DNA of 64,000 bases from the NCBI RefSeq assembly GCF_002884495.1, contig NZ_KZ614145.1, positions 1,564,423-1,628,422 of the forward strand. The letters are read 5' to 3'. Below, one piece after another: positions 16,005-26,600 of this stretch. Origin of the DNA: Rummeliibacillus pycnus. Lineage in GTDB: Bacteria > Bacillota > Bacilli > Bacillales_A > Planococcaceae. Below the pieces are notes generated by a model. It saw nothing but the letters and a program-made list of their open reading frames with translations. It did no database searches and was not told where the DNA came from. The translations under genes and the position numbers were made by a program. The first letter of the stretch is position 1. Every line of letters starts with the position of its first letter.

Positions 16005-18806
16005 CTATTTCGCAACAGCTTGGTCGATAACGACTGTTTGTGCTGCTTTATAAGAGTCAGCGTCACCTTCTGCTGGGCTAGAATGTTCAGGACGTCCAAC
16101 ATAAACGACTTCTTGAGCGTCTGTTGCTAACTCGCGTAGGAATGGATCTGCAAAGAACCAAGAACCCATGTTTTTAGGTTCTTCTTGTGCCCAAGCAAGC
16201 GTTTTAACGTTAGGGAATTTTGCAAGGATTTCAGCAATTTCTTCTTTAGGGAATGGATATAGTTGTTCAACACGTACTAAATGTAAGTGTTCGTATCCTT
16301 CTCCTTCACCTATTTTTTCGGCAATATCGATTGCCATTTTACCTGAAGCAAATACGATTTTTTCAACTTTTTTCGCATTTTTGCCTGTTGTTGGGTGTTC
16401 AATAACAGTACGATAGTGACCAGATGTTAATTCTTCAACATCAGCTGCTACGATTTGGTTACGTAGAAGTGATTTTGGAGACATCATTACTAATGGACGT
16501 ACTGATTCAGTACCTAGAACAGCAGCTTGATGGCGTAATAAGTGGAAGTAGTTTGCAGCGCTAGAAAGCATTACAACTGTCCAGTTGTTTTCAGCTGATA
16601 ATTGTAAGAAACGTTCTAAGCGGCCACTTGTATGTTCTGAACCTTGACCTTCAGCAGAGTGTGGTAATGATAATACAACACCTGATTTAACACCCCATTT
16701 AGAACGAGTGCCAGAGATGAAGTTATCGAACATTACTTGTGCCATGTTTGCAAAGTCACCATATTGAGCTTCCCAAATTGTAAGAGCATTTTCATTTTCT
16801 AAGTTATAACCATACTCATAACCAACGATTGCAGCTTCAGATAATGGACTGTTAATTGCTGCAAATGAAGCATGTGAGCCTGAGATATTGTGTAAAGGTA
16901 CGATTTCTTTACCGTTTTGTGCATCATGTAGAACTAGATGACGTTGTGAGAATGTACCACGTTGAGCATCTTGACCAGTAATACGTACTGGATGGCCATC
17001 TTGAAGAATTGTACCGAATGCAAGTGTTTCAGCGTGACCCCAGTCGATTTTGCCTTTACCTTGGAAAGGATCGCGACGACGATTTAAAATTTTGCTTAAT
17101 TTTTTGAATACGTTGAAGTCTTCTGGGAATGCAAGAAGTTCTTCGTTCATTTTTTCTAAGCGTTCTTTTTCAACAGCTGTTTCGATTCCTTCTGGGAAAC
17201 CGTTTTTCACTGCTTCTGGCATTTCATGGCTAGTTTCTTGGCCTTTACCTACTTCTTTAACATAATCAAGTGCATCTTGTAATTCAGCTTTGATATCTTT
17301 TTGAAGTTTTGTAACATCTTCTTCTGTTACAACACCTTCAGCAACTAATTGTTTACCGTATAATGCACGAACTGTTTCATGATTGTGTACGATATTGTAA
17401 GTTTCTGGGTTTGTAATCATTGGTTCGTCCATTTCGTTATGACCATAACGACGGTAACCAATTAAATCGATTAAGATGTCTTTACCAAATTTCGCACGAT
17501 ATTCAACTGCAAAACGTGCAACTTGAACAACTGCTTCTGGAGAATCAGCGTTTACATGAATTACTGGTACTTCATAACCTTTTGCAGGGTCAGAAGAGTA
17601 AACAGTAGAACGAGAATCGAAACGTTCTGTAGTGAATCCAATCATATTGTTCGCGATAATATGAACTGAACCACCAGTATTAAAACCTTTAGTACGAGAG
17701 TAGTTTAATGTTTCAGTTACAACACCTTGACCAGCAAATGCTGCATCACCATGTACCAAGATTGCAAGAGCTTTACTTGGATCTTGTTCAGGGAAGCCTG
17801 GTTTAGAAGTATTATCTTGAGCTGCACGAGCTTGACCAGTAACAACTGGGCTAACTACTTCTAAGTGAGATGGGTTGTAAGCTAATTTAATTGTTGTACC
17901 ATTTGGAGATTTATATGTTGCACCAAGGTGGTATTTCGCATCATTTGACCAACCTTTTGTAACTTCTAAAGAGCCGTCTTTAGGTACGAATAATTCACTT
18001 GGAACATGAGCGAAGTCAGCTAACATCATTTGATATGGTTTGTGTACATTGTGTGTTAGTACATTTAAACGACCACGGTGAGCCATACCGATCATGATGT
18101 CTTTAGCACCTTTTACTTCTGAACCTTTGATGATTTCTTCGATTAATACAACTAATGCATCGACACCTTCGATTGAGAAACGTTTAACCCCAACAAAAGT
18201 TTTGTGCAAGAATTGTTCGAAACCTTCAACTTTGTTAAGCATAGAAAGAATTTCTTTTTTGTCTTCATTAGAAAGTTTACCGTTTAATGAGCCACTTTCA
18301 ATTTTAGATTGAATCCATTTTCTTTCGTCATTGCCAACAACTTGATTAAATTCATAAGCAATCTTGCTTGTATAGACTGATTTAAGGTAATTAATGGCAT
18401 CTAATCCATTGTGAACGTTTACAGGAATGTCGTTTAATAACACAGATGCAGGGATATTCACTAAATCTTGATCAGTTAAACCATATGTTGCTGCTTCAAT
18501 ACGTTTTGTGTCTTTTGGTTGGTTATTTAGAGGGTAGATATCAGCTGCTAAATGACCGTGTGCACGAATACCATCAGCATATTGTACAGCAGCTAAAATT
18601 TTTGCAATATTTCCTGGTTCTACTGTTGTAGCGTTTTCAACTGACTCTACAACTGGAGCGCCGTATTGTTCAAATAAAGCCACAAGATCTGCATCAACTT
18701 CTTCAGGAGATGTTAAGTATAAATCATACATATCCATTACATAGCCAAGGTTTGGACCTGAAAAAGCTGACCATGGAGAGCTTGCAAGTGAAACGTTGTT
18801 TGACAT
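16005..18806 (-). CDS. odhA: 2-oxoglutarate dehydrogenase E1 component
   Basis: Thiamine diphosphate-dependent decarboxylase of the 2-oxoglutarate dehydrogenase complex. The 933-residue protein starts MSNNVSLASSPWSAFSGPNL; this ATG has GGAGG 8 nt upstream, unlike the longer in-frame reading to 18833. GDAAFAGQGVVTETLN is the ThDP/Mg binding segment, and IGMAHRGRLNVL and RYGHNEMDEP are family motifs. Length matches Bacillus OdhA (about 940). It is first in an odhA-odhB operon, downstream of the ArlRS-like pair, the same order as in Staphylococcus. Confidence 0.97.
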   Translation of the reverse strand: MSNNVSLASSPWSAFSGPNLGYVMDMYDLYLTSPEEVDADLVALFEQYGAPVVESVENATTVEPGNIAKILAAVQYADGIRAHGHLAADIYPLNNQPKDTKRIEAATYGLTDQDLVNIPASVLLNDIPVNVHNGLDAINYLKSVYTSKIAYEFNQVVGNDERKWIQSKIESGSLNGKLSNEDKKEILSMLNKVEGFEQFLHKTFVGVKRFSIEGVDALVVLIEEIIKGSEVKGAKDIMIGMAHRGRLNVLTHNVHKPYQMMLADFAHVPSELFVPKDGSLEVTKGWSNDAKYHLGATYKSPNGTTIKLAYNPSHLEVVSPVVTGQARAAQDNTSKPGFPEQDPSKALAILVHGDAAFAGQGVVTETLNYSRTKGFNTGGSVHIIANNMIGFTTERFDSRSTVYSSDPAKGYEVPVIHVNADSPEAVVQVARFAVEYRAKFGKDILIDLIGYRRYGHNEMDEPMITNPETYNIVHNHETVRALYGKQLVAEGVVTEEDVTKLQKDIKAELQDALDYVKEVGKGQETSHEMPEAVKNGFPEGIETAVEKERLEKMNEELLAFPEDFNVFKKLSKILNRRRDPFQGKGKIDWGHAETLAFGTILQDGHPVRITGQDAQRGTFSQRHLVLHDAQNGKEIVPLHNISGSHASFAAINSPLSEAAIVGYEYGYNLENENALTIWEAQYGDFANMAQVMFDNFISGTRSKWGVKSGVVLSLPHSAEGQGSEHTSGRLERFLQLSAENNWTVVMLSSAANYFHLLRHQAAVLGTESVRPLVMMSPKSLLRNQIVAADVEELTSGHYRTVIEHPTTGKNAKKVEKIVFASGKMAIDIAEKIGEGEGYEHLHLVRVEQLYPFPKEEIAEILAKFPNVKTLAWAQEEPKNMGSWFFADPFLRELATDAQEVVYVGRPEHSSPAEGDADSYKAAQTVVIDQAVAK

Positions 18807-19047
18807 GAGTAATACCTCCAACTTTTTTGCCAAGTGGCAGTTCCATTAATTAAAAAGTATAATTTTGAAAATCCACTGAATATTTTACCATTCTTCCTGC
18901 TGAAGATACACGTATGTATTTCTGTAAGCTGGAAGAACTTTTTCCTTTCAATCTTACTACTCTTCATGAAAAATTCAATATTATTGAGAGAATTGAGCAA
19001 TTTTCATCTTGAAAGATGGAATTACCGAATAAATCCTAAGAAAAATG

Positions 19048-20457
19048 TTATTTTTCAGAAGGTAGTATTACTTTGAATTTTGTTCCAGTACCCAGTTTAC
19101 TAGATACAGTTATATTACCGCCATACTTATTGACTAACATCTTCACAATACTTAGTCCTAAGCCTGTGCCACCTTCATCTCTTGAGCGCGCTTCATCTAC
19201 CCGATAAAATCGTTCAAAAATATGTGGTACGTCTTTTTCAGCGATGCCTATACCGTTATCTTCGACTTCGATTTTGCAATTCTTCAAGTTATTTGTCAAG
19301 TAAATTTGAATATGAGCCTTTTTATCTGAATATCGGATTGCATTTTGTAACAAATTACGTAAAATCTGTCCATAAGCATTTGATGAAATCCTTGCACAAT
19401 ATTCCGTTAAATTATCATCATGTACAATTATTTCAACATCTGGATGAAGGGCAATTTGTTCTTGAACAATTTCAAATGTAATTGTCTTGATATTACATTT
19501 CTCATCATGATCTTTTGCCTGACCCCTAGCAAGTTCTAACATTTCTTCAATTAGGCTTTTCATGCGTTTTATTTCTGCTAAGGATGTGTCTAATGATTCA
19601 TTTAATACTTCCGGTTCATCCCTTCCCCATCTCTTGATCAAAGATAAATGTCCTTCTACAACTTGAATAGGCGTTCTAAGCTCATGTGATGCGTCTGAAA
19701 TGAATTGTTGTTGTGTGTGGAAGGATTGCTCAAGTTCCCCCATCATTTTACGATAGACCCTTAACAAATCACCAATTTCGTCATCTTGATCATATTCCAT
19801 ATGAATAGGTGCTTGAAATCCTTCTTCAGCTACTGTTGTCATTTCCATACGGAGATTGTTTAATGGTTTTAAAAGTACATTTGCTAATGCATATCCAATG
19901 TATGCCGACAATACCAATGCTCCTATTCCTAGTATTAACATAGCCATCAGCAAATAATTCATTAGTGAGTCAAATGCTGTTAATGGATGTGTTAATTGTA
20001 TATATCCCTGAAAAATACCTATCTGTAATTTCCCTGTAGCGACAAAACTATCGATTCCATCTATCTTTTGTTTATCTACAACATAACCTTCAGGGGGAAC
20101 GTTGTTGGAGACATCAGGAATTTTCGATACTGTATCGTTAATCCGTAGAATTTCAATACCATCTTTATTTAATATTCGAACAGTCTGATCTTTGTCTACA
20201 ATAGAATTCATTAACCCCTTATTAGAACGTATATCATCAATTGTGATTCCGCTACCTTGGGATTCAAAAAACACTGTTAAATCATCCATCGTACGATATA
20301 CAGATTGTTCTTGTTCAGATAATAACCATGTATGAATTGACCAATATAATACAGAACAAAGAATCGCGAAACTAACAAAAATAACAAAAGCGGACGTAAG
20401 GGCCCACTTTGTTTTTAAAGATTTATTTTTAAAAGATATACGATTAAGTTTCTTCAT
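19048..20457 (-). CDS. arlS: Sensor histidine kinase, ArlS-like
   Basis: A 469-residue membrane kinase. Two transmembrane helices (about 18-38 and 165-187) flank an extracellular sensor region, followed by a HAMP domain, the HisKA box with [15 protein letters not shown] (phosphorylated His), and the ATPase domain with N, G1 ([10 protein letters not shown]) and G2 ([10 protein letters not shown]) boxes. It overlaps the regulator gene by 4 bp. Position next to odhAB, as in Staphylococcus, supports the ArlS name; in that genus ArlRS controls adhesion, autolysis and virulence. The stimulus is unknown here. Confidence 0.85.
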   Translation of the reverse strand: MKKLNRISFKNKSLKTKWALTSAFVIFVSFAILCSVLYWSIHTWLLSEQEQSVYRTMDDLTVFFESQGSGITIDDIRSNKGLMNSIVDKDQTVRILNKDGIEILRINDTVSKIPDVSNNVPPEGYVVDKQKIDGIDSFVATGKLQIGIFQGYIQLTHPLTAFDSLMNYLLMAMLILGIGALVLSAYIGYALANVLLKPLNNLRMEMTTVAEEGFQAPIHMEYDQDDEIGDLLRVYRKMMGELEQSFHTQQQFISDASHELRTPIQVVEGHLSLIKRWGRDEPEVLNESLDTSLAEIKRMKSLIEEMLELARGQAKDHDEKCNIKTITFEIVQEQIALHPDVEIIVHDDNLTEYCARISSNAYGQILRNLLQNAIRYSDKKAHIQIYLTNNLKNCKIEVEDNGIGIAEKDVPHIFERFYRVDEARSRDEGGTGLGLSIVKMLVNKYGGNITVSSKLGTGTKFKVILPSEK

Positions 20458-21149
20458 TCTCTCATCACATACCCTACTCCTCTTACAGTTTCAATGTAAG
20501 AACTAGCTTCTTTTGGTAGTTTAGAACGTAGATGGCGAATATAAACATCTACTACATTTGTTTCAACATCCGTTTGGTAGCCCCATACATTTTCAAGTAT
20601 TTGATTACGAGTGCAAACTCGATTTTTATTGTTGATGAGTAAACTTAATAGATCAAATTCCGTTTTTGTCAGTTCAAGAAGACAATCATCGACATAGGCG
20701 CAATAAGCAGCTTGGTCAACTTTAATGTTTTTATACTGGAGTAATGGAATTTTCTTTTGTTCTTGACTTGTTCTTCTTAGGATGGAACGAATTCGTGCAA
20801 GTAATTCTTCTATAGCAAAAGGCTTGACAATATAATCATCTGCGCCAGCATCAAGTCCTGCTACTCGATCCATGATGGCATCTCTAGCCGTTATTAAAAT
20901 AATTGGTACTTGTGAATGGCTTCTTATCCTTCTACATACTTCAATCCCATTTAACTCTGGAAGCATAACATCTAATAAAATTACATGAAAATGATTGTTC
21001 TCATCTAGTGCTTCCTGTAGTCCATCACGACCGTTATAACAAATTGTCACATTGAATTGCTCGTGTTTTAATTCAAGTTCAATGAAACGCGCAATATTTT
21101 TTTCATCTTCTACCAATAAAATATTTTTTGTCATTTCCATCGCCACCAT
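20454..21149 (-). CDS. arlR: OmpR-family response regulator, ArlR-like
   Basis: DNA-binding partner of the adjacent kinase. Receiver domain (about 6-120) has the acidic pair EDE, the phosphoacceptor Asp in LLDVMLP and the lysine in IVKPF; the C-terminal winged helix (about 130-230) ends with the OmpR-type [10 protein letters not shown]. The start is either 21149 (2 bp after the upstream stop) or the ATG at 21134, which follows a GGTGG at 8 nt. The tight spacing to the GGDEF gene implies translational coupling. Confidence 0.88.
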   Translation of the reverse strand: MVAMEMTKNILLVEDEKNIARFIELELKHEQFNVTICYNGRDGLQEALDENNHFHVILLDVMLPELNGIEVCRRIRSHSQVPIILITARDAIMDRVAGLDAGADDYIVKPFAIEELLARIRSILRRTSQEQKKIPLLQYKNIKVDQAAYCAYVDDCLLELTKTEFDLLSLLINNKNRVCTRNQILENVWGYQTDVETNVVDVYIRHLRSKLPKEASSYIETVRGVGYVMRE

Positions 21150-21151
21150 TC

Positions 21152-23182
21152 TTACTTACATGCAAAATGATAGGAATCTTTTCCTGATATTTTTTTAGCG
21201 TAATATAAAGCTACATCTGCTTTATCTAGTAATAGTGATATTTCTGTACCGTCTTCAGGATAGCATGAGACGCCAATTGAAGAAGTTGGTGAGAAATAAT
21301 TTTTACCAATAGTCCAACCCACACGAAGAATTTTTTGTATTCTTGCGATGGTTTGCTCTATTTGTTTTTTTCTTTTAATTTTATTTTTGGACATCTTCGT
21401 TAATATGACAACAAATTCGTCTCCGCCAATACGAGCGATAATATCACTGTCTCTTAAGCTTGATGAAAGTGCCTTACCAAATTTTCTGATAAATTCATCC
21501 CCTACATCATGGCCATATACATCATTTATACGTTTAAAATTATCTCCGTCAATAAATAAGATAGCTATAGAACTATTGGAAGAATCTGCAGTATGGGCTA
21601 TGTCTTCAAATCGTTCTAATAGGTATCTTCGATTAGGCAATAATGTTAAACTATCGTGATAGGCTAAAAAGCGTAGCTTTTCTTCCAATTCTTTACGTTC
21701 TGTTATCTCCCGTGCAACGGTTACAAATTGTTTTATTCCCCTACGTTCCGAATCATTAACTGCCGACACTTGTGCTTCTACCCAGAATCTCTGACCGTTT
21801 TTAGCGATAACTTCCAATTCCGTTTTTAAATTTCCAAAGTCTTCTATGATCATGTTTATCTCTTGATTCAAGAGATCACTACTTGCAGGTGCAAGTATTT
21901 CTGAAAAGAATTTCCCAAGTAATTCTTCCTGATCGTAGCCTAAACGAGCTTCGTGATTAGGGGAAATGTATAAGATAATACCATCCTCACTTGTAATGAC
22001 GATTAAATCATTCGTATGCTCGGTTATTAAGCGAAATAGCTTTTCAACATTCCTAAGATTTGTGATAATTGACTTCTTTTCCGAGATATCAAAACTTATT
22101 GCTAAGAAATTGGTAATCTCACCTTTTGCATTTTTGATAGGGACAATCGTTGTATCTGCCCAAAATGTCCTTCCGTATTTTGTCCGATTACACATCTCTC
22201 CACGCCATATTTCCCCATTTAAGATACAATCCCATAATTTTTTGTAATATTCTTTAGAATGTTCTCGTGAATTTAAGATTGCATTCGTTTGTCCAACTAG
22301 TTCAACGGAAGAGTATTGCGTTTGCTTTTCAAACCCTGCATTTACATACTCAATTACTCCATTTACATCTGTAATACATATATTAGCAGCTATGTTTAAG
22401 GCATCTCTGTAACTATCTAACAACAATGTAGTTTCAATCAAATCATTCTTTAGTTGAACCGCACTTTTAAGTTCTTGCCATTGGATGCAAATAGCTATAA
22501 CATTATGGTCCATATATACAGGTGAAAAACTAACAAGAAAGGTCCCTGTTTCATTTTCTTTTATCTTATGGGTAAATATAACAGAAGAGGAACCTTTACC
22601 ATTAAAGGTCTTTTCTATATATTGTAAATATTTTTGATTATTTTCAGTATCCATAAAATCTGAATCCATAAAATTTTGATTTTTATTAAGACTGAATTTA
22701 AATAGTTTATTAAAAATCGGATTTACTTCATATATTGTAAAGTCTTTCAATAAAATAACAATCGGATCAATCTTATCTTCAAATAACGATTGTAAAAACA
22801 CAGACTTTTCCTCTAAAGTTTTTTGCTCTGATATATCATTAGTGATTGCTAATAGATATGTACGTTCTCCATAGAAAATAGGCGTACAAACCGTTTCATT
22901 TGTATACCCATTTTCTGAGAACAAATAAAAGTCACGATAAGTGACTTGCTGTTTTGTATGAATTGCCTTACGATAATTTTCTTCTATAGTGTTTCGAACA
23001 TCTGAGTGTATAACATTATCGAGAAATTCACCTTCTGGATTGGTTTTAAATACCATTTCTGCTGTCTGATTTATATATATATATTTAAACTTATTTTCTA
23101 CTAGTTCCATTAGGAAAACAAAGCCCTTATTTGTTTTAATAAGGGCATTAAATTGCTCTCTAGTTATAAAATCTTCTGACAT
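21152..23182 (-). CDS. Multi-PAS diguanylate cyclase (GGDEF, no EAL)
   Basis: A 676-residue soluble signalling protein. Four PAS-type modules occupy about residues 1-500 (two carry clear PAC ends, such as [12 protein letters not shown] and [12 protein letters not shown]), followed by a GGDEF domain. The active site [11 protein letters not shown] is intact, and an inhibitory I-site RDSD sits exactly five residues before it. The family makes cyclic di-GMP. There is no membrane segment and no EAL domain. It is 2 bp upstream of arlR, so it probably shares its mRNA, an unusual link for an ArlRS locus. Confidence 0.9.
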   Translation of the reverse strand: MSEDFITREQFNALIKTNKGFVFLMELVENKFKYIYINQTAEMVFKTNPEGEFLDNVIHSDVRNTIEENYRKAIHTKQQVTYRDFYLFSENGYTNETVCTPIFYGERTYLLAITNDISEQKTLEEKSVFLQSLFEDKIDPIVILLKDFTIYEVNPIFNKLFKFSLNKNQNFMDSDFMDTENNQKYLQYIEKTFNGKGSSSVIFTHKIKENETGTFLVSFSPVYMDHNVIAICIQWQELKSAVQLKNDLIETTLLLDSYRDALNIAANICITDVNGVIEYVNAGFEKQTQYSSVELVGQTNAILNSREHSKEYYKKLWDCILNGEIWRGEMCNRTKYGRTFWADTTIVPIKNAKGEITNFLAISFDISEKKSIITNLRNVEKLFRLITEHTNDLIVITSEDGIILYISPNHEARLGYDQEELLGKFFSEILAPASSDLLNQEINMIIEDFGNLKTELEVIAKNGQRFWVEAQVSAVNDSERRGIKQFVTVAREITERKELEEKLRFLAYHDSLTLLPNRRYLLERFEDIAHTADSSNSSIAILFIDGDNFKRINDVYGHDVGDEFIRKFGKALSSSLRDSDIIARIGGDEFVVILTKMSKNKIKRKKQIEQTIARIQKILRVGWTIGKNYFSPTSSIGVSCYPEDGTEISLLLDKADVALYYAKKISGKDSYHFACK

Positions 23183-23197
23183 ACCAACACCTCGATA

Positions 23198-24166
23198 TCA
23201 ATTAGTAAACTGTGTTGCTAATCTCTTTGAAGCAAAGTCAATAAGCGCATTATACGATTGTTGTTCACTTGTTTCTTGAATGGCTTTATAAGCATACTCT
23301 TTACCTTCAACTTCTAATGTATACGAAGCTATAAATGTTGCGTTTCCTACTAATTTTAATTCGTAATTTTCTTGTTCGTGTTTTACGAAGCATTGTACGA
23401 ATCCACCAGGATTGTATACGGTAATTTTTTGTTTTGTTGTGTGCTCCAAGATTCGTGAAACTAACGCGGAAGCAGTCATTGCAGTTCCACATGCATTTGT
23501 AAATCCAACGCCTCTTTCGAACGTGCGAACATATATTTCGTGATCACTAATTGGATAAACATAACTTACATTAACTCCATCAGGACAGACTGGATTAGGA
23601 CCATTTAAGTAAGAAGCTAATTTTTCTTGGTGTTCTGTATTTTCAATTTTTTCTTTCGAAACAAAACCAATTAAATGTGGGTTTGGTACAGAGACAGCAG
23701 TAAATGCAATATCATCTGCTAATTTAGCGTATACTTCATTAATCAAAGTTGTTTTGCCTTCCACTTTCATCGGTAACGAAGAAAGTTCAAATGAAACAGG
23801 TGCAATTTCAACTCCATATGTTGGGACGCCATCAAATAATTGATCCTCTTTCGCTACATGTAAAGTTGCTTTCATTGTTTCAATTAAACCCTCAGATACT
23901 CCGTTCTTCTCTAACACATAACGTGCGACACAGCGTAGACCATTTCCACACATTGAAGCTTCTGTACCATCTGCATTGATCACGCGCATTTTGGCTAAGG
24001 CGTTTTTTGATGGAGCTACTAATAATAACCCATCTGCACCATCATGATTTGCAGTGTCGCAAAGCCATTTTGTTAAGTTTACCCAATCGAGTAACATTTC
24101 GTCTTTTGTATCATATAAATAAAATGTATTTCCTGAACCATGAACTTTCAATAAATTTAATAACAT
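23198..24166 (-). CDS. dapF: Diaminopimelate epimerase
   Basis: Converts LL- to meso-diaminopimelate for lysine and peptidoglycan synthesis. Both catalytic cysteines are present, in SMCGNGLRC and FTNACGTAM. The start used is MLLNLLKVHGSGNTF, which follows GGGGG by 9 nt; an ATG five codons earlier has no signal. At 322 residues it is longer than the E. coli enzyme (274), with the extra length in the C-terminal half. It ends 16 bp before the diguanylate cyclase start. Confidence 0.92.
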   Translation of the reverse strand: MLLNLLKVHGSGNTFYLYDTKDEMLLDWVNLTKWLCDTANHDGADGLLLVAPSKNALAKMRVINADGTEASMCGNGLRCVARYVLEKNGVSEGLIETMKATLHVAKEDQLFDGVPTYGVEIAPVSFELSSLPMKVEGKTTLINEVYAKLADDIAFTAVSVPNPHLIGFVSKEKIENTEHQEKLASYLNGPNPVCPDGVNVSYVYPISDHEIYVRTFERGVGFTNACGTAMTASALVSRILEHTTKQKITVYNPGGFVQCFVKHEQENYELKLVGNATFIASYTLEVEGKEYAYKAIQETSEQQSYNALIDFASKRLATQFTN

Positions 24167-24181
24167 AAAATCTGCCCCCAT

Positions 24182-24526
24182 TCACTATATTTATCATAAT
24201 TCTATTCAGACAAGCATACAACTAGATATTCGCTCTCTCAAAGTGCAAAATTTTGATAATAATATTACTTATTTGACTAATTATATCAAGCCTTATAACA
24301 CAGCTAAATCTATCTATATTTTTATTTTTAAGTTAAGAATATTATATCTTTTTTGCTTAATTAGTACTTTTTTGCTTATTGTTCCTATAAATAAATAATA
24401 ACTTTTCTTTATATTAACAAATTTCTGCTACGCATTACATTACAAAAAAATTTTTTAGCAAACTAAAATATGTTCACATTTGTCATTTTTGCGATTATTT
24501 TTTTTGTGTAAAACAACAGTTTTCTC
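24182..24526. other. Divergent intergenic region, dapF to GNAT
   Basis: About 345 bp of very AT-rich sequence with long T and A runs. No ORF with a ribosome binding site is seen. It must hold the dapF promoter, which I could not place with confidence. Confidence 0.5.
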
Positions 24527-24555
24527 TTTGCATTTTGAAAAAATCTTAGTATAGT
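24527..24555 (+). promoter_or_regulatory. Promoter of the structured leader and GNAT gene
   Basis: TTTGCA (24527-24532), 17-bp spacer, TATAGT (24550-24555). Start of transcription would be near 24562. Confidence 0.6.
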
Positions 24556-24561
24556 AAAAGT

Positions 24562-24752
24562 GCAAAATAATTTCATAAGTGATTCCTATTTTTTATAGAG
24601 TCAATAGGGAAGGCAAATGGTGCGCCACCAGTGATCGCTGGTTCTAGTGGGTTCGATTCCCACCCCGAAATTTTTTATGCAACATTAAATGAAAAATTTC
24701 GAGCGGGATAGAACTGGATTAGAAGTTCACCCCTAAAAAGGAGGCGTTCGGC
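24562..24752 (+). ncRNA. Structured 5' leader of unknown class with a tRNA-like T-arm
   Basis: About 190 nt between promoter and GNAT start fold into successive hairpins: CCTATT/AATAGG (24585-24608), TGGTG/CACCA (24618-24630) competing with ACCAG/CTGGT (24627-24642), a canonical T-arm GTGGG-TTCGATT-CCCAC (24647-24663), CGAAATTTTT/AAAAATTTCG (24666-24701) and GAACT/AGTTC (24711-24728). It is not a whole tRNA: no acceptor stem or proper anticodon loop fits. It matches no riboswitch I know. Confidence 0.5.
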
Positions 24753-25301
24753 ATGATTAAGCGACGTGAATTGCATGAATGTAATGAGCTTTTTGAGTTG
24801 TTAAGTCACCCATCTGTCTTCCCTTTTGTGCGTCAAAAGGCAAAGACAGCAGATGAATTTTGGTTTATGACTAGCCAACTAATGGAAGATGAAGAAAACG
24901 GTAAGGTTGTATCAAGGACGATTACCGATGATTGGGGTCAACCAATTGGAACTATTACTTTGTATGATGTGCAAGATGGCGCTGGTTTTCTAGGAACATG
25001 GATTGGTGTTCCATATCAAGGAAAAGGATATAATCAAAAAGCCAAAGAATTATTTTTGAAAGAATTGTTTTTTGAATTAGATTTTCAATGTGTCTTTCTT
25101 AAAATCCGAAAAGAAAATACAAAATCTCTACGTGCTGCTACTAAACTTGGTTATGTAATGGATGCTAAAGAAAGCCATCCTTCATTGTATGAAGAGATTA
25201 ACCGTGGAGAAAAGCAATTTGAATTATTGAAAATTCAAAAAGATACTTTCTATCTTTATATGGCAACCCAACAAAATACTACAGAAGAACAGGCAATGTA
25301 A
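24753..25301 (+). CDS. GNAT acetyltransferase (RimJ/RimL type)
   Basis: A 182-residue acetyltransferase. It carries the acetyl-CoA loop TWIGVPYQGKGYNQKAKEL (Q-x-x-G-x-N/G) and the later RKENTKSLRAATKLGYVMDA segment typical of RimJ/RimL-like enzymes, which acetylate protein N-termini or small amines. The start has AAAGGAGG at 8 nt. It lies between dapF and murG; the Staphylococcus region also has an acetyltransferase next to murG. Expression may depend on the long structured leader. Confidence 0.85.
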   Translation: MIKRRELHECNELFELLSHPSVFPFVRQKAKTADEFWFMTSQLMEDEENGKVVSRTITDDWGQPIGTITLYDVQDGAGFLGTWIGVPYQGKGYNQKAKELFLKELFFELDFQCVFLKIRKENTKSLRAATKLGYVMDAKESHPSLYEEINRGEKQFELLKIQKDTFYLYMATQQNTTEEQAM

Positions 25302-25325
25302 TATTAGAAAAGTGAGGATGTTAAC

Positions 25326-25436
25326 TTGAAGATAACCTTGAATAATAATACTGCGGACGCTGAGCCCTCGAGTTGTTATAGTTTCTGGGTTACAGGATTG
25401 AAACTTGCTACTATAGCCGAAGCTTTTAAACAATAA
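25326..25436 (+). CDS. Possible 36-residue peptide downstream of GNAT
   Basis: TTG start with GTGAGG at 8 nt, product MKITLNNNTADAEPSSCYSF... ending TIAEAFKQ. It ends at the left arm of the terminator, 24 bp after the GNAT stop, so it could be co-transcribed. No family is recognised. Confidence 0.35.
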   Translation: MKITLNNNTADAEPSSCYSFWVTGLKLATIAEAFKQ

Positions 25437-25479
25437 AAGACCATTTAGTCCCCTACTATAGGAAACTAAATGGTCTTTT
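25435..25479. terminator. Bidirectional terminator between GNAT and murG
   Basis: A 15-bp perfect stem: AAAAGACCATTTAGT (25435-25449) with ACTAAATGGTCTTTT (25465-25479); T-runs in both directions suit the convergent genes. Confidence 0.9.
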
Positions 25480-25523
25480 ATATATGAGCTTAAATTCTTC
25501 TATTATATTAATTTACTAATAGG

Positions 25524-26600
25524 CTATTTTGCATATTGCACAATTAGTTCAACCATTTCATCCGGCGTTTTTGGTTTCTCAGCTTCACACATATTCTTGA
25601 CTAAAGAATCTTTATGTGTTTTTAACATCTCCATTGCTCTCATAAAACTTTGACTATTTAACTCTTCTTCTTGTAAAACCTCTGCAAGACCTTGTTCAAA
25701 GAATAGTTTCGCATTTAAAATTTGGTCCCCACGAGATTTTTGTAATGAAAGGGGGATTAAAAGCATGGGTTTTTGGAGAGCTAAAAATTCAAAGATTGAA
25801 TTAGATCCAGCTCGAGAAACAATATAATCACTTGCATGTAGTAAATCAGGTAACTCTGTTGTTACATATTCAAATTGTTTGTATCCTGGCATATTGACTA
25901 GAGCCTCATCTAAATGCCCTTTCCCACATAAATGAATAATATTATGATTTTTTAGTAATTCGACCATATTGGAACGAACAGCATCATTGATGAACTTTGA
26001 TCCTTGACTTCCACCCATAATTAGAATGGTTTCTTTACCATTGTTAAAACCACACATTTCAAGGCCTTTTTCTCTTTTTCCTTCAAATAACGCTGGACGA
26101 ATGATAGAACCTGTACATGTAGCTTTTTCAGCTGGTAAATGCTTTAATGTTTGTTTAAATACTGTGAAAATATGAGAAGCAAAAGGTAATGATAATTTGT
26201 TCGCTAAACCAGGTGTTACATCTGATTCATGAGAAACAACTGGTATACCAGAAAGTTTTGCAGCCATAACAACTGGTACGGATACAAAACCTCCTTTTGA
26301 AAAAACAACAATTGGTTTTACACGGCGCATAATTGATAATGCTTGAGAAATTCCTGCCAAGACACGAAATGGATCTGTAAAGTTTTTCATAGAAAAATAA
26401 CGTCTTAACTTCCCACTTGAAATAGCATGATACGGTAAATTCGGGAAAGCCTGACCAATTATATCCTTTTCAATTCCATTTTTTGAGCCAATATAATGAA
26501 CATCATAGCCTTTTTCTAAGAATGATGGTATGATAGCTTGATTAAGTGAAACGTGGCCTGCAGTACCGCCACCAGTTAATATTACAGTTTGTTTAGTCAT
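25524..26600 (-). CDS. murG: MurG, lipid II-forming GlcNAc transferase
   Basis: Membrane-associated glycosyltransferase that adds GlcNAc to lipid I to make lipid II. The 358-residue protein has the N-terminal glycine loop TGGGTAGHVSLN, the second loop VVFSKGGFVSVPV, and the C-terminal sugar-nucleotide site MGGSQGSKFIN and SRAGSNSIFEFLALQKPML. It is encoded alone, outside a division/cell wall cluster, next to GNAT as in Staphylococcus. It may be the only or a second murG of the genome; the window cannot tell. Confidence 0.9.
   Translation of the reverse strand: MTKQTVILTGGGTAGHVSLNQAIIPSFLEKGYDVHYIGSKNGIEKDIIGQAFPNLPYHAISSGKLRRYFSMKNFTDPFRVLAGISQALSIMRRVKPIVVFSKGGFVSVPVVMAAKLSGIPVVSHESDVTPGLANKLSLPFASHIFTVFKQTLKHLPAEKATCTGSIIRPALFEGKREKGLEMCGFNNGKETILIMGGSQGSKFINDAVRSNMVELLKNHNIIHLCGKGHLDEALVNMPGYKQFEYVTTELPDLLHASDYIVSRAGSNSIFEFLALQKPMLLIPLSLQKSRGDQILNAKLFFEQGLAEVLQEEELNSQSFMRAMEMLKTHKDSLVKNMCEAEKPKTPDEMVELIVQYAK

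Noticed and set aside
18807-18833. Nine-residue N-terminal extension of OdhA
   Set aside because: The GGAGG site lies inside it, 8 nt before the ATG at 18806.
24611-24666. tRNA gene call for the T-arm-like region
   Set aside because: The T-arm is perfect, but there is no 7-bp acceptor stem, the candidate anticodon loop has six bases and no D-arm fits.
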